Assembly: GCF_000759345.1 (NCBI RefSeq)
Contig: NZ_JPZL01000001.1
Location: 1 to 64,000, forward strand
Reading direction: 5' to 3'
From: Litchfieldella xinjiangensis
Lineage (GTDB): Bacteria > Pseudomonadota > Gammaproteobacteria > Pseudomonadales > Halomonadaceae
Length of the DNA: 64,000 nucleotides
The position numbers were made by a program, and so were the translations under genes. Shown piece after piece: positions 19,835-28,970 of the stretch (positions are counted from its first letter, which is position 1; each line of letters opens with the position of its first letter). Below the pieces are notes generated by a model, which did not search any database, was not told the origin of the DNA, and saw only the letters and a program-made list of their open reading frames with translations.

Positions 19835-20088
19835 GCTTGAGCTTCGTAAGCTATTGTCAATCAAGCGGTCTGTCGATTCGGGGCGAGACAGATAGCCCAG
19901 GAGTGACTACGCTGAATCCTGCCATCACGATAAGCGTAGGCATCGATAACTTTCGGCCCAGTCCGGCAGTCAACGTTCGGCTGGGCCGAATGGTAGGGAT
20001 CGCGCAGGAGGCGGATCCCGTTATGCCTCGTTATGTATGGCATCACCTCGAGGAAGATTGAATTCAGGGCCCCATCAGGGAGTGTGTC
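19835..20088 (+). other. Leader region of the cio operon with competing hairpins; no convincing gene
   Basis: The stretch between the antiporter terminators and cioA holds only short open frames of up to about 75 codons. None has a good ribosome binding site or recognisable protein. TTCGGCCCAG (19952-19961) is exactly complementary to CTGGGCCGAA (19981-19990). The same right arm can instead fold locally as TTCGGC-tgg-GCCGAA (19976-19990). The two structures exclude each other. Confidence 0.45.
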
Positions 20089-21498
20089 ATGGAGCTTGAT
20101 CCCCTAATCCTGTCGCGAATCCAGTTTGCATTCGTCGTCGCGTTTCACGCGATCTTTCCTGCCTTCTCCATCGGCATTTCTGTCTTCGTTGCGTTGCTGC
20201 AGGGCCTGTTCGTGGCGACAGGCAATCCGGCTTGGGAAAGGCTCTCCATGTTCTGGACCAAGGTATTTGCGGTCGTGTTCGGGATGGGGGTCGTCTCGGG
20301 GATCGTCATGGCCTTTCAGTTCGGCACCAATTGGAGCAATTTCTCACAGGCGACCGCGAACTTCTTCGGCCCCATGCTCAGTTACGAGGTGTTGACGGCT
20401 TTCTTCCTCGAAGCGGGGTTTCTGGGGGTCCTGCTGTTTGGCCGTGATCGTGTGTCGCCGGGGGTGCATCTGTTTGCAGCGCTCATGGTCGCCTCAGGGA
20501 CATTGATATCGTCATTCTGGATCCTGGCCGGCAACAGCTGGATGCATACGCCAGCGGGGGTCGAGGTGCGCGACGGGGTCTACCATGTCACCTCCTGGCT
20601 GGACGCCATTTTCAATCCATCGTTTCCTTATCGTCTGGCGCACATGGTGCTGGCCTCCTTCCTGGCCGGTGGCTTCGTGGTGGCTGGGGTGAGTGCGTGG
20701 TATCTGATTCGCGGTCATGACGTGCAGGCCAACCGCAAGGCCCTTTCGATGACCCTATGGTTATTGTTGATTGCGGCCCCGGCTCAGGCCGTGATCGGCG
20801 ATTTCCATGGGCTCAATACACTCGAGCACCAGCCCGGCAAGATCGCAGCAATCGAGGGTATCTGGGAAACCGAATCCTCCGTTCCCTTGCTGGTATTCGC
20901 GATTCCCGATCAGGAAAACCAGACCAACCGATTCGAGATCGGAATTCCCAAGCTGGCGAGTCTGATCCTGACCCACGACCCCGATGGCGAATTGCCCGGG
21001 CTCGACGAGATACCTCGCGTCGAGCAGCCCCCCGTGTGGTTCACCTTCTATGGGTTCCGGATCATGGTCGGCCTTGGCATCCTGATGATCCTGTTTGCGG
21101 CGGCGGGGTTGGCGCTTAGGCCGGGGGGGCGGCTCTACACCAATCGAGCGTTCCTGCAGGGTCTGCGCCTGATGAGTGTCACGCCCTTCATTGCCCTGTT
21201 GGCCGGATGGATAACCACGGAAACGGGGCGGGCGCCCTGGGTGGTGCAAGGGATGATGACCCAGTCCGAGGGGCTGACGCCGTCGCTGACGGGCGGCATG
21301 GCCCTGTTCACCCTGATTGGCTACATGACCGTCTATGCCATGGTGTTCTGGGCGGGGATCTACTACCTGACGCGTGTAGTTCGAAAGGGCATGGAGGCCG
21401 ATACGTCAGAAACCGACGAGTCGCATCGTCCCATGCGTCCCATGTCGGCTTCGCGGGTCTCGTTCGACGACGACGACACAGCTCCAGGGAGGACGTAA
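20089..21498 (+). CDS. cioA: Cyanide-insensitive bd-type quinol oxidase subunit I
   Basis: 469-aa haem-binding subunit of a bd-family quinol oxidase. The start LSRIQFAFVVAFHAIFPAFSIG carries the haem b595 histidine. MLSYEVLTAFFLEAGFLGVLLFG and GWITTETGRAPWVVQG are family signatures. The Q-loop is short, which, with the overall length, fits the CIO (short Q-loop) branch, not CydA of E. coli (about 520 aa). It reduces O2 to water using quinol without proton pumping. It is directly followed by cioB and by cydDC. Confidence 0.93.
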   Translation: MELDPLILSRIQFAFVVAFHAIFPAFSIGISVFVALLQGLFVATGNPAWERLSMFWTKVFAVVFGMGVVSGIVMAFQFGTNWSNFSQATANFFGPMLSYEVLTAFFLEAGFLGVLLFGRDRVSPGVHLFAALMVASGTLISSFWILAGNSWMHTPAGVEVRDGVYHVTSWLDAIFNPSFPYRLAHMVLASFLAGGFVVAGVSAWYLIRGHDVQANRKALSMTLWLLLIAAPAQAVIGDFHGLNTLEHQPGKIAAIEGIWETESSVPLLVFAIPDQENQTNRFEIGIPKLASLILTHDPDGELPGLDEIPRVEQPPVWFTFYGFRIMVGLGILMILFAAAGLALRPGGRLYTNRAFLQGLRLMSVTPFIALLAGWITTETGRAPWVVQGMMTQSEGLTPSLTGGMALFTLIGYMTVYAMVFWAGIYYLTRVVRKGMEADTSETDESHRPMRPMSASRVSFDDDDTAPGRT

Positions 21499-21501
21499 CA
21501 C

Positions 21502-22503
21502 ATGGATCCGTATGTACTCTCGACCATCTGGGCCATCATCATCGCATTCAGCATCATCATGTACGTGGTGCTGGATGGTTTCGTGCTGGGCATGGGGATT
21601 CTTTTCCCGTTCGCGCCCGATGAGGAGGCCCGTGATGTAATGATGAACACGGGGGCGCCGATCTGGGACGGCAACGAGACGTGGCTGGTACTGGCGGGGA
21701 CCGCCCTGTTGGGTGCGTTCCCTCTTGTTTATACCGTTATCTTGCCTGCGCTCTACATTGGTGTCTTCCTGATGGTGGCCGGTTTGATCTTCAGGGGCGT
21801 GGCGTTTGAGCTACGCTTCAAGGCTCACCGCTCGCGTCCGTTGTGGAACGTGGCGTTTGCCGGGGGCTCGATGGTGGCGGCATTCGCCCAAGGCGCCGTG
21901 GTAGGTGCTTATATCCTGGGTTTCGAAACGGAGAGTTCCACATTTTCGGGTGGCCCTTTCGATTGGCTCACCCCGTTCACCGTGATGACCGGGCTGGGCA
22001 TGATGGCCGGATTGGCGCTACTGGGCGTCACCTGGGTGATCATGAAAACCGAAGGTCCCGTTCAGGAGTGGGCCTATCGTGTCGCACCCAGGTTGCTGGT
22101 CGGTGTGTTGGTCGTGTTTGCGATAGTCAGCCTCTGGACACCTTATGTCGACCCGGAAGTGTGGGAGCGTTGGTTCAGCCATATTCGTGTCATCTGGATC
22201 TTGCCGGCAATGGCATTGTTCTGTGCGGCGTTGTTGCTCTGGGCGCTCCGGGCGCGTCGCGAGCTGATTCCTTTTCTGGCCACCCTGGGCATGTTCTTCT
22301 TTACCTATCTCGGCCTTCTGGTGAGCCGCTGGCCTTATGTGGTGCCACCCAATTACACCTTGTGGGATGCCGCTGCCGCACCCGAATCGCAGCTGTTCCT
22401 GTTGATAGGCACCTTGTTCGTTCTGCCCATCATTCTGGGTTACACCAGTTGGGCGTATTGGGTGTTTCGCGGCAAGGTGCGTCCTGGCGAGGGGTATCAT
22501 TGA
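21502..22503 (+). CDS. cioB: Cyanide-insensitive bd-type quinol oxidase subunit II
   Basis: 333-aa partner of CioA with about eight membrane segments. The N-terminal IMYVVLDGFVLGMGILFPF and the downstream NTGAPIWDGNETWLVLAG are characteristic of CydB/CioB. It starts 3 bp after the cioA stop, so the two subunits are made together. No CydX-like small subunit gene is seen in the 6-bp gap that follows. Confidence 0.93.
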   Translation: MDPYVLSTIWAIIIAFSIIMYVVLDGFVLGMGILFPFAPDEEARDVMMNTGAPIWDGNETWLVLAGTALLGAFPLVYTVILPALYIGVFLMVAGLIFRGVAFELRFKAHRSRPLWNVAFAGGSMVAAFAQGAVVGAYILGFETESSTFSGGPFDWLTPFTVMTGLGMMAGLALLGVTWVIMKTEGPVQEWAYRVAPRLLVGVLVVFAIVSLWTPYVDPEVWERWFSHIRVIWILPAMALFCAALLLWALRARRELIPFLATLGMFFFTYLGLLVSRWPYVVPPNYTLWDAAAAPESQLFLLIGTLFVLPIILGYTSWAYWVFRGKVRPGEGYH

Positions 22504-22509
22504 TCTCCC

Positions 22510-24180
22510 GTGGCTAAGCGAGAGGATACGCGAGACACCACACCGCGGCGTTGGCTGAATGAGCTGGCAAAGGGTGTCCGGGGTTGGCTATGGCTGGCCT
22601 CACTGCTCGGGATCGCAGCAGGCCTGTTGACCATCGTGCAGATGGGCTTGCTTGCCTGGATCGTCAGTCAGGTCATCGTGGAGGGGGCAGGGCAGTCGCA
22701 GGTGGGTTGGGCCTTTCTCGGTCTTGTCGTGGTCTTGGTTGTGCGTGCCCTGGCGCAGTGGGGCCAGGAGATCGCCGGTTTCGAGGCAGGCGTTCGCGTC
22801 AGGGACAGGGTCCGCAACGGGTTGCTCGATCACCTGGCTAGATTGGGGCCGGTGACCTTGCGTGCTTACCATAGCGGGGGGGTCGCAGGGCGACTCATGG
22901 AACAGGTGGAGGCATTGGAGGGATATTTTTCCCGCTTCCTGATCCAGCTTCGTCTCAGTGTCGCGTTGCCTGTCCTCATCCTGGGGGTCGTCGCCTGGCT
23001 CGACTGGGTTGCCGCGCTTTTCCTATTGGTATCCGCCCCCTTGATTCCGCTATTCATGGCGTTGATTGGCATGGGAGCGGAACGCCTCCAACAGGAACAA
23101 TTCGCCGCCGTCACGCGTTTGGCAGGCCATTTTCTCGACCGGGTACGCGGCCTCACCACCCTTCAGCTTTTCAATCATGCCAAGCGGAGCATCGATGAGG
23201 TGTATCTCGCGGCGGATGAGTATCGGCAACGCAACATGCGCACGCTGCGGCTGGCCTTTCTCTCTTCGGCGGTGCTCGAATTCTTCGCTTCGGTCGCTAT
23301 CGCAGCGGTAGCGATCTATATCGGCTTTGGTTTGCTGGGATATTTCGACTTCGGCCCGTCGGCCCAGTTGACCCTGTTCAGTGGCTTGTTCGTGTTGTTG
23401 TTGGCCCCGGACTTCTTTCAACCCTTGCGTACGCTGGCTCAGCATTACCATGACCGAGCTGCAGCGTTGGGGGCCGCCGAGGGCTTGATGGAATTACTTG
23501 CCATACCGCCGCCGGATGCGAGCCATTTCCAGGAAGGCCGGGGCGAACTATGCAGGCTACGCGAGGTCAGTGTGGACTACCCGGAGCGGGGCCGTGTGCT
23601 GGGCCCATTATCGCTGACCCTGAAAGCGGGAGAGTGTGTGGTGCTGACGGGGCCATCGGGCTCGGGCAAAACGACGCTCCTGAACGTGGTGGCGGGTTTC
23701 GTCGCACCTTCGGAAGGTGAGACCCAGGTCGATCGTACGCAGTCCTTCGCCTGGATGGATCAACAACCTTTTCTAATCCAGGGCAGCCTGGCGGACAACC
23801 TCCGGCTGGCCGTACCCGAGGCTAGCGAATCCTCCATGCGCCATGCTTTGGCTCTTGCCGGCATGGCTGATGTCGTCGAAAGCCTGCCCCAAGGGCTGTA
23901 TACGCCGCTGAGCGAGGGCGGGGGCGGCTTGTCGGGGGGGCAGGCCCAGCGGCTTGCCTTGGCGCGAGTATTCCTTTCCCCGGCCCGCCTGGTCCTGCTT
24001 GACGAACCCACCGCCAGACTCGATGCCGTTAGCGAAGCGGGCATCATCGAGGGGCTACAGCGACTGATCGAGGAAGGACGCGCCGTCATGATCGCCACGC
24101 ACCATCCTGAGGTCATGTCGCTTGCCTCGTGTGTGCTGTCGCTTGAGAAAGGCAGGCAGGTTGGGGAGAGGGTTCCGTGA
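22510..24180 (+). CDS. cydD: ABC transporter CydD (thiol/haem exporter subunit)
   Basis: 556-aa half-transporter with an N-terminal six-helix domain and a C-terminal ATPase: Walker A GPSGSGKTT, signature LSGGQAQRLALARV, Walker B LVLLDEPTARLD. CydDC exports cysteine/glutathione and haem-related cargo to the periplasm and is needed for assembly of bd oxidases, which fits its place after cioAB. The start is GTG at 22510, 6 bp from cioB. The stop overlaps the cydC start by 4 bp. Confidence 0.9.
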   Translation: MAKREDTRDTTPRRWLNELAKGVRGWLWLASLLGIAAGLLTIVQMGLLAWIVSQVIVEGAGQSQVGWAFLGLVVVLVVRALAQWGQEIAGFEAGVRVRDRVRNGLLDHLARLGPVTLRAYHSGGVAGRLMEQVEALEGYFSRFLIQLRLSVALPVLILGVVAWLDWVAALFLLVSAPLIPLFMALIGMGAERLQQEQFAAVTRLAGHFLDRVRGLTTLQLFNHAKRSIDEVYLAADEYRQRNMRTLRLAFLSSAVLEFFASVAIAAVAIYIGFGLLGYFDFGPSAQLTLFSGLFVLLLAPDFFQPLRTLAQHYHDRAAALGAAEGLMELLAIPPPDASHFQEGRGELCRLREVSVDYPERGRVLGPLSLTLKAGECVVLTGPSGSGKTTLLNVVAGFVAPSEGETQVDRTQSFAWMDQQPFLIQGSLADNLRLAVPEASESSMRHALALAGMADVVESLPQGLYTPLSEGGGGLSGGQAQRLALARVFLSPARLVLLDEPTARLDAVSEAGIIEGLQRLIEEGRAVMIATHHPEVMSLASCVLSLEKGRQVGERVP

Positions 24181-25907
24181 GCGACAAGGGATTGAAAGGA
24201 GCGGTATCCGAACTGCGTCCCTGGCTGCATGTGCTGGGCCGTCGTCGGTCGCGCCTGTTGCTGGGCGCGCTGCTCATGCTCGGGACGGTAGCCTCGGGCA
24301 TCGGCCTGCTGGGCCTGTCAGGGTGGTTCATTACAGCGACTGCAATAACGGGCGCGCTGTTGGCGTCGGGCGCCGTAGTGGGGCTGGATGTCTTCGTACC
24401 GGGTGGGGGTATCCGCTTCTTCGCACTTTCGCGTACGGCGACACGCTACTTCGAGCGTCTCTATAACCACGATAGCGTATTGCGGTTGCTCGCCGATCTG
24501 CGTGGCCGCCTCTTCTCGATTCTGGCGGGGCTGGATGCACACTCACTTCGTCAGCGGCGTGCCAGCGAGTGGCTCAATCGGCTGACGGCCGATATCGATA
24601 CCTTGGACAGCCTCTACCTTCGCCTGCTGGCACCACCTGGGGTCGCCCTGCTGGCCATCATGGCAGTCAGCGTCTTGCTCGGGTGGCTCATGCCGGGCGG
24701 ATGGTCGGTCGGACTCGTGTTGCTTGCGCTCTGGGGCTGGTCGGTAGCAGGTCAGGCGTATCTGGGCTATCCGGCCAGCCAGCGTCGCGTTGCAACCCTC
24801 GATCGCTTGCGCAGCCGGACGATCGAGCACGTTCAGGGGGTGGGCGAGCTTCGCGCCTTCGGTACGTTGGGGTGGCATCGTCGTGACCTGAGTAACGATG
24901 CCCAGTCGTTATATTGCGATCAGCGTCGGCTGGCGTATCGATCGGCATTTGGCAATGCCCTGGTTGGCCTGGGCGTGGGCTTGGCCCTGCTGGCAGCGCT
25001 GTGGTTGGGAATACAAGCCTACCGCGGTGGGGTGCTGAGTGGCCCGCTCATGGTCTTGGTGGCGTTGGTCGTGCTGGCGCTGGGCGAAGCACTGGTGGGA
25101 TTGCCGTCGGCTTTCACTCATCTGGGCGCAACCCAGGCTGCTGTACAGCGTCTCAATGCCCTGCGGCGTTCCCGTAGCCGGCTTGTCGAGCCCGAGCGGC
25201 CCCGGGCGCTACCCGGCGGGGCGCTCTCGCTTCGTTTCGATGAGGTCACACTGCGTTATCCCGGTTCGCCGATCTCGGCACTGGATTCGATCTCGCTTCA
25301 GGCCGAAGCGGGGGAACGGGTCGCCCTGCTAGGCGCATCGGGCGCGGGTAAAACGAGCATAGCCCTGCTTGCTGCTCGATTGCTGGATCCCCAGGAGGGC
25401 GCAGTATTGCTTGGAGACATCGACCTACGAGAACTCTCTTTGGATGCAGTGCGCTCCCACGTGGGTTACCTGACCCAAGCCACCGAACTGTTCGATGACA
25501 GCCTGGCGAATAACCTGCGCCTGGCCGCTCCCGAGGCCAGTGAGGCGGCGTTATGGAACGTTCTGGAAATCGTCGAGCTGGATGCCTGGGTGGCGGCATT
25601 GCCTCGTCAATTGGAAACGCCAATGGGGGAAAACGGCCGTCAGGTCTCGGGTGGTCAGGTTCGTCGGTTGGGTCTGGCCCGCGTCCTGCTGCGTGACGCA
25701 CCTCTAGTGATTCTGGATGAGCCCTTCTCAGGGCTCGACGCGCCGCTCGCGGCTCGTATCGCTCAGCGACTCGATCGTTGGCTTGAGGGGAGGACGGTCC
25801 TGTTTTTAGCCCATGAGCGCAGTGAAACCCGCACGTGGCTACCCCGCGTGAAACGTACCTACGCGCTGCGCGAGGGCCGGCTCGTCGATGAGGCCTCGTC
25901 TGACTAG
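24177..25907 (+). CDS. cydC: ABC transporter CydC (thiol/haem exporter subunit)
   Basis: 576-aa half-transporter paired with CydD. It has a membrane domain (about 20-300), then the ATPase with Walker A GASGAGKTS, signature VSGGQVRRLGLARVLL and Walker B LVILDEPFSGLD. The start is GTG (GTGA overlap with cydD). The usual CydC-specific feature of a full membrane domain starting LGLLSGWFIT-like is present (GLLGLSGWFITATA). This completes a cioA-cioB-cydD-cydC operon. Confidence 0.9.
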   Translation: MSDKGLKGAVSELRPWLHVLGRRRSRLLLGALLMLGTVASGIGLLGLSGWFITATAITGALLASGAVVGLDVFVPGGGIRFFALSRTATRYFERLYNHDSVLRLLADLRGRLFSILAGLDAHSLRQRRASEWLNRLTADIDTLDSLYLRLLAPPGVALLAIMAVSVLLGWLMPGGWSVGLVLLALWGWSVAGQAYLGYPASQRRVATLDRLRSRTIEHVQGVGELRAFGTLGWHRRDLSNDAQSLYCDQRRLAYRSAFGNALVGLGVGLALLAALWLGIQAYRGGVLSGPLMVLVALVVLALGEALVGLPSAFTHLGATQAAVQRLNALRRSRSRLVEPERPRALPGGALSLRFDEVTLRYPGSPISALDSISLQAEAGERVALLGASGAGKTSIALLAARLLDPQEGAVLLGDIDLRELSLDAVRSHVGYLTQATELFDDSLANNLRLAAPEASEAALWNVLEIVELDAWVAALPRQLETPMGENGRQVSGGQVRRLGLARVLLRDAPLVILDEPFSGLDAPLAARIAQRLDRWLEGRTVLFLAHERSETRTWLPRVKRTYALREGRLVDEASSD

Positions 25908-25965
25908 GTAATTTTGCGCAAACGGTCAGGATAGGACAGGATAAGCAAAACTACTGACCGAGGTC

Positions 25966-26973
25966 ATGATGTACGATTTTCTCCGGCGCTTGCCCAAGGC
26001 TGAACTGCACCTGCATATCGAGGGCTCCCTGGAGCCGGAACTGATGTTCCAGTTGGCCGAGCGCAACGCGATCACGCTGCCCTATACCTCGGTGGAGGAG
26101 GTCAAAGCGGCCTATGAGTTCGATGACCTCCAGTCCTTTCTCGACCTGTATTACCAGGGCATGGCCGTCTTGCGTACGGCAGAGGATTTTCACGATCTGG
26201 CCATGGACTACTTCCGGCGTGCTCACGCCGAAGGCGTGGTTCATGTCGAGATATCCTTCGACCCCCAGGCCCACCTGGCGCGTGGCATCGAACTGAACGT
26301 TCAAATGGAAGGATTGGGACGTGCACGGCGCCGCGCCGAGCGCGAGCTGGGGGTATCCAGCGCCCTGATCATGAGTTTCTTGCGTGACCGCCCGGCCGAG
26401 GAGGCGCTACACGTGCTCGAACAAGCCGCTCCTTACTGGGAAACCCTGGATGCCGTGGGTCTCGATAGTGCGGAGTATGGTCATCCTCCTTCCAAGTTCC
26501 GTGAGGTCTTTGCCCGAGCCAAGGCGCTGGGGATTCCACGCGTCGCACATGCGGGGGAGGAAGGGCCGGCAGCGTATATCAGCGAAGCGTTGGACCTGCT
26601 CGAGGTTTGCCGTATCGATCATGGGGTCCGCTGCCTGGAAGATCCCGTTCTGGTCGAACGGCTTCGTCAGGAGCGGATCCCCTTGACGGTTTGTCCGTTG
26701 TCGAACGTCCGCTTGAAGGTCGTAGAGCATATCGACGATCATCCCTTGCCGAAACTGCTCGAGGCCGGGTTACTTCTGACCATCAATTCCGACGATCCGG
26801 CCTATTTCGGCGGCGGGGTATTAGACAATTACCTGGCTTGCGCGCGCGCCTTCGATTGGTCGCGACAGACGTTCATACAGATGGCCCGCAACGCACTTAA
26901 CGTCGCTTTCATGGAGGAGGACCGTCGCCGGGCCTTGCTGAAGGACCTGGAGTCAATTCCCTTAGAGGACTGA
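25966..26973 (+). CDS. Adenine deaminase (adenosine deaminase superfamily)
   Basis: 335-aa zinc hydrolase converting adenine to hypoxanthine, by close resemblance to the Pseudomonas adenine deaminase subgroup. Metal ligands and catalytic residues are visible: ELHLHIEGSLEP (HxH), VAHAGEEG (His and catalytic Glu), RIDHGVR, and TINSDDPAYFGG (metal Asp). True adenosine deaminases share the fold, so adenosine cannot be fully excluded. Start ATG at 25966 has a second ATG 3 bp later. The upstream 58 bp contain CGGTCAG and CTGACCG as inverted arms, function unknown. It supplies purine salvage or feeds the guaD-xdh pathway 3 kb downstream. Confidence 0.85.
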   Translation: MMYDFLRRLPKAELHLHIEGSLEPELMFQLAERNAITLPYTSVEEVKAAYEFDDLQSFLDLYYQGMAVLRTAEDFHDLAMDYFRRAHAEGVVHVEISFDPQAHLARGIELNVQMEGLGRARRRAERELGVSSALIMSFLRDRPAEEALHVLEQAAPYWETLDAVGLDSAEYGHPPSKFREVFARAKALGIPRVAHAGEEGPAAYISEALDLLEVCRIDHGVRCLEDPVLVERLRQERIPLTVCPLSNVRLKVVEHIDDHPLPKLLEAGLLLTINSDDPAYFGGGVLDNYLACARAFDWSRQTFIQMARNALNVAFMEEDRRRALLKDLESIPLED

Positions 26974-26998
26974 CGTGCTTGGGTGATCGGACCCGGGC

Positions 26999-27012
26999 TT
27001 GACCGGCGTCAA
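26999..27012 (+). promoter_or_regulatory. ANR/FNR-type site upstream of cytochrome c peroxidase
   Basis: TTGACCGGCGTCAA is a perfect inverted repeat with the FNR/ANR layout TTGA-N6-TCAA (consensus TTGAT-N4-ATCAA). A -10-like CATAAT lies at 27035-27040, predicting a transcription start at about 27047. The site centre is then at -41.5, the classic class II activation position. Confidence 0.7.
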
Positions 27013-27119
27013 GTTTCCGTGTGGCGACAGCCCTCATAATGGAACGAGATAAGGCAGTACAAAAGGGCGGGTGCCCCGTTCAAACGTTGCCCGTCTCGTT
27101 ACCGCAAGGGAGAAACCAC

Positions 27120-28121
27120 ATGAAACCTGTCGCCTGGGGTATGGTCGCTGCGTTGGGCTTGGCTGGCCCGGCCTTCGCCGATCGCATCGCCAACGAACCC
27201 ATCAAGCCCATCGAGCCCGCCACAGTGGAGAATTCGCTCAAGGTCGAGCTGGGCAAGAAACTGTTCTTCGATCCCCGGCTGTCTCGCTCGGGGTTCATCT
27301 CTTGCAACTCATGTCACAACCTGAGCACCGGTGGCAGCGATAACCTGCCGACGTCGATTGGGCACAATTGGCAGGAAGGCCCGATCAACTCGCCGACGGT
27401 GTTGAACTCCAGCCTCAGCATGGCCCAGTTCTGGGACGGTCGTGCCGAATCTCTCCAGGAGCAAGCGGCTGGCCCCATCGCCAACCCTGGCGAAATGGCC
27501 TTCACGCATAATCTGGCTGTCGACGTACTGCAATCGATTCCCGAGTATCGCCAGCATTTCGAACAAGTCTATGGTACCGAGCAGATCACCATCGATGAGG
27601 TCACCGATGCCATCGCCGAGTTTGAAGAAACGCTGGTGACGCCCAATTCACGCTTCGACCAGTGGTTGGCGGGCGACGATGAGGCGCTGACCGAAGCGGA
27701 GCTGGCAGGCTATAACTTGTTCAAGGAGATTGGCTGTGCCGGTTGCCATCATGGTCCCGCCGCGGGCGGTACTTCCTACCAGCGCATGGGCATTGTCGAA
27801 GAGTACATGACCAACAACCCGTCGCAAGGTCGCTTCGAAGTTACCGGCCAAGACCGCGATCGGATGTCGTTCAAGGTACCGACGCTGCGTAACGTCGAGC
27901 TGACCTATCCGTACTTCCATGACGGGGCTTACTGGAACCTGGAGGAGGCGGTCGATGTCATGGCGACACTGCAGTTGGGCCGTGAACTCGACGAAACCGG
28001 CATCAATAACATCGTTGCCTTCCTGCACAGCCTGACCGGGGAACAGCCCGATTTCCAACTTCCCCAGTTGCCGCCGTCCACGAAGGACACGCCGCGTCCG
28101 ATTCCTTTCGAAACCGAGTGA
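27120..28121 (+). CDS. ccpA: Di-haem cytochrome c peroxidase
   Basis: 333-aa periplasmic peroxidase reducing H2O2 with electrons from cytochrome c. A signal peptide ending PAFA at about residue 20 directs export. Two CxxCH haem sites are present: CNSCH at about 62-66 and CAGCH at about 206-210. SRSGFISCNSCHNLSTGG and SLSMAQFWDGRAESLQEQA are typical of the family. The ATG at 27120 is set by an AAGGGAGA ribosome binding site and the signal peptide. An ANR/FNR-type site precedes it, and a strong terminator follows. Confidence 0.95.
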   Translation: MKPVAWGMVAALGLAGPAFADRIANEPIKPIEPATVENSLKVELGKKLFFDPRLSRSGFISCNSCHNLSTGGSDNLPTSIGHNWQEGPINSPTVLNSSLSMAQFWDGRAESLQEQAAGPIANPGEMAFTHNLAVDVLQSIPEYRQHFEQVYGTEQITIDEVTDAIAEFEETLVTPNSRFDQWLAGDDEALTEAELAGYNLFKEIGCAGCHHGPAAGGTSYQRMGIVEEYMTNNPSQGRFEVTGQDRDRMSFKVPTLRNVELTYPYFHDGAYWNLEEAVDVMATLQLGRELDETGINNIVAFLHSLTGEQPDFQLPQLPPSTKDTPRPIPFETE

Positions 28122-28126
28122 CCCTC

Positions 28127-28153
28127 AACCCCGCCCAGCCATGGGCGGGGTTT
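28127..28153 (+). terminator. Rho-independent terminator after ccpA
   Basis: AACCCCGCCCA-gcca-TGGGCGGGGTT: an 11-bp perfect stem with a 4-base loop just after the ccpA stop, followed by a short T-run. Confidence 0.85.
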
Positions 28154-28175
28154 GCTGTCGTGTCGATAAACGGCT

Positions 28176-28844
28176 TCAGTTCCAGTCCGAGTCGTACTCC
28201 TGGGTAGATAGTTCGCGCATCCACTTCTTAACGAGCCGCCGCTGGCGCATGCTATCCATGCGCTCGGTGTCCAGGCTGTCGGGCATGATTGCGTAGTCAT
28301 CCCTGCCTGAGGAATTGAGCAGGAAGCGACGGCGCGCCCCGATGGGGGCATCTTCCGGGCCGTACACACCAATGAGGCGGATCTCCAAGGCCACGAAGGT
28401 ATTGTCACCTTTGGGATGATAGCCATCCATTTCGATGCCGCGCGACTGCGCCACGCGCAGGACCAGGTCGCTGAACGTGCCCACATGCAGGTAATCCCCT
28501 GAACCCAACGGGCCTTGGTGGGTGCTGTAGCTCACCGTTTCGCTCTCGGGCGCCTGGCTGTCGTGCTCGGATTGCTGAAAATCGCTGATATCCAAGGGCA
28601 TTGTTTCGTCTTCGGTTTCCAGCACGGCAACGATATGCTGAACGTAGATTGATTCGGCACTCATGTTGCTGATCAGGCACAGGGAATGGATGTGTTTGCC
28701 GCTGCCCCGGTTGATGATGATACGCGCCCGGCGTTGCCGGCTGTAATTGGCATATAGCAGTTGGGCGTAGAAGACCCACACGAACAGGGTCAAGACGCTC
28801 GCTATGGCACTGATACTGTCGCTGTTGTTACTGATCCATCCCAT
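28176..28844 (-). CDS. Membrane-anchored protein of unknown function
   Basis: 222-aa protein with one N-terminal membrane segment (SISAIASVLTLFVWVFYAQLLYA, about residues 10-33). A soluble domain follows that begins ARIIINRGSGKHIHSLCLISNMSAESIYVQHIVAVLE and ends in a basic, arginine-rich region. I do not recognise the family. ATG at 28844 is favoured by an upstream AGGGA at proper distance; a GTG two codons earlier is possible. It converges with ccpA across the terminator. No operon partner. Confidence 0.7.
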   Translation of the reverse strand: MGWISNNSDSISAIASVLTLFVWVFYAQLLYANYSRQRRARIIINRGSGKHIHSLCLISNMSAESIYVQHIVAVLETEDETMPLDISDFQQSEHDSQAPESETVSYSTHQGPLGSGDYLHVGTFSDLVLRVAQSRGIEMDGYHPKGDNTFVALEIRLIGVYGPEDAPIGARRRFLLNSSGRDDYAIMPDSLDTERMDSMRQRRLVKKWMRELSTQEYDSDWN

Positions 28845-28970
28845 TGGCACGTCCCTGTCCCGGTCGGTAGCGTCAAAGGATAGACGCTAGGCAAACTGGC
28901 GGCGTATTGCAATAAATCCAGTTGACTCCCGGTTTTTTTTTGTCCCGTTAAGCCGGTTTTTTCTGTCCCG

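Noticed and set aside
19837-20061. 74-codon open frame before cioA
   Set aside because: No ribosome binding site at the start, no recognisable protein, and it spans the competing hairpins. Treated as leader sequence.
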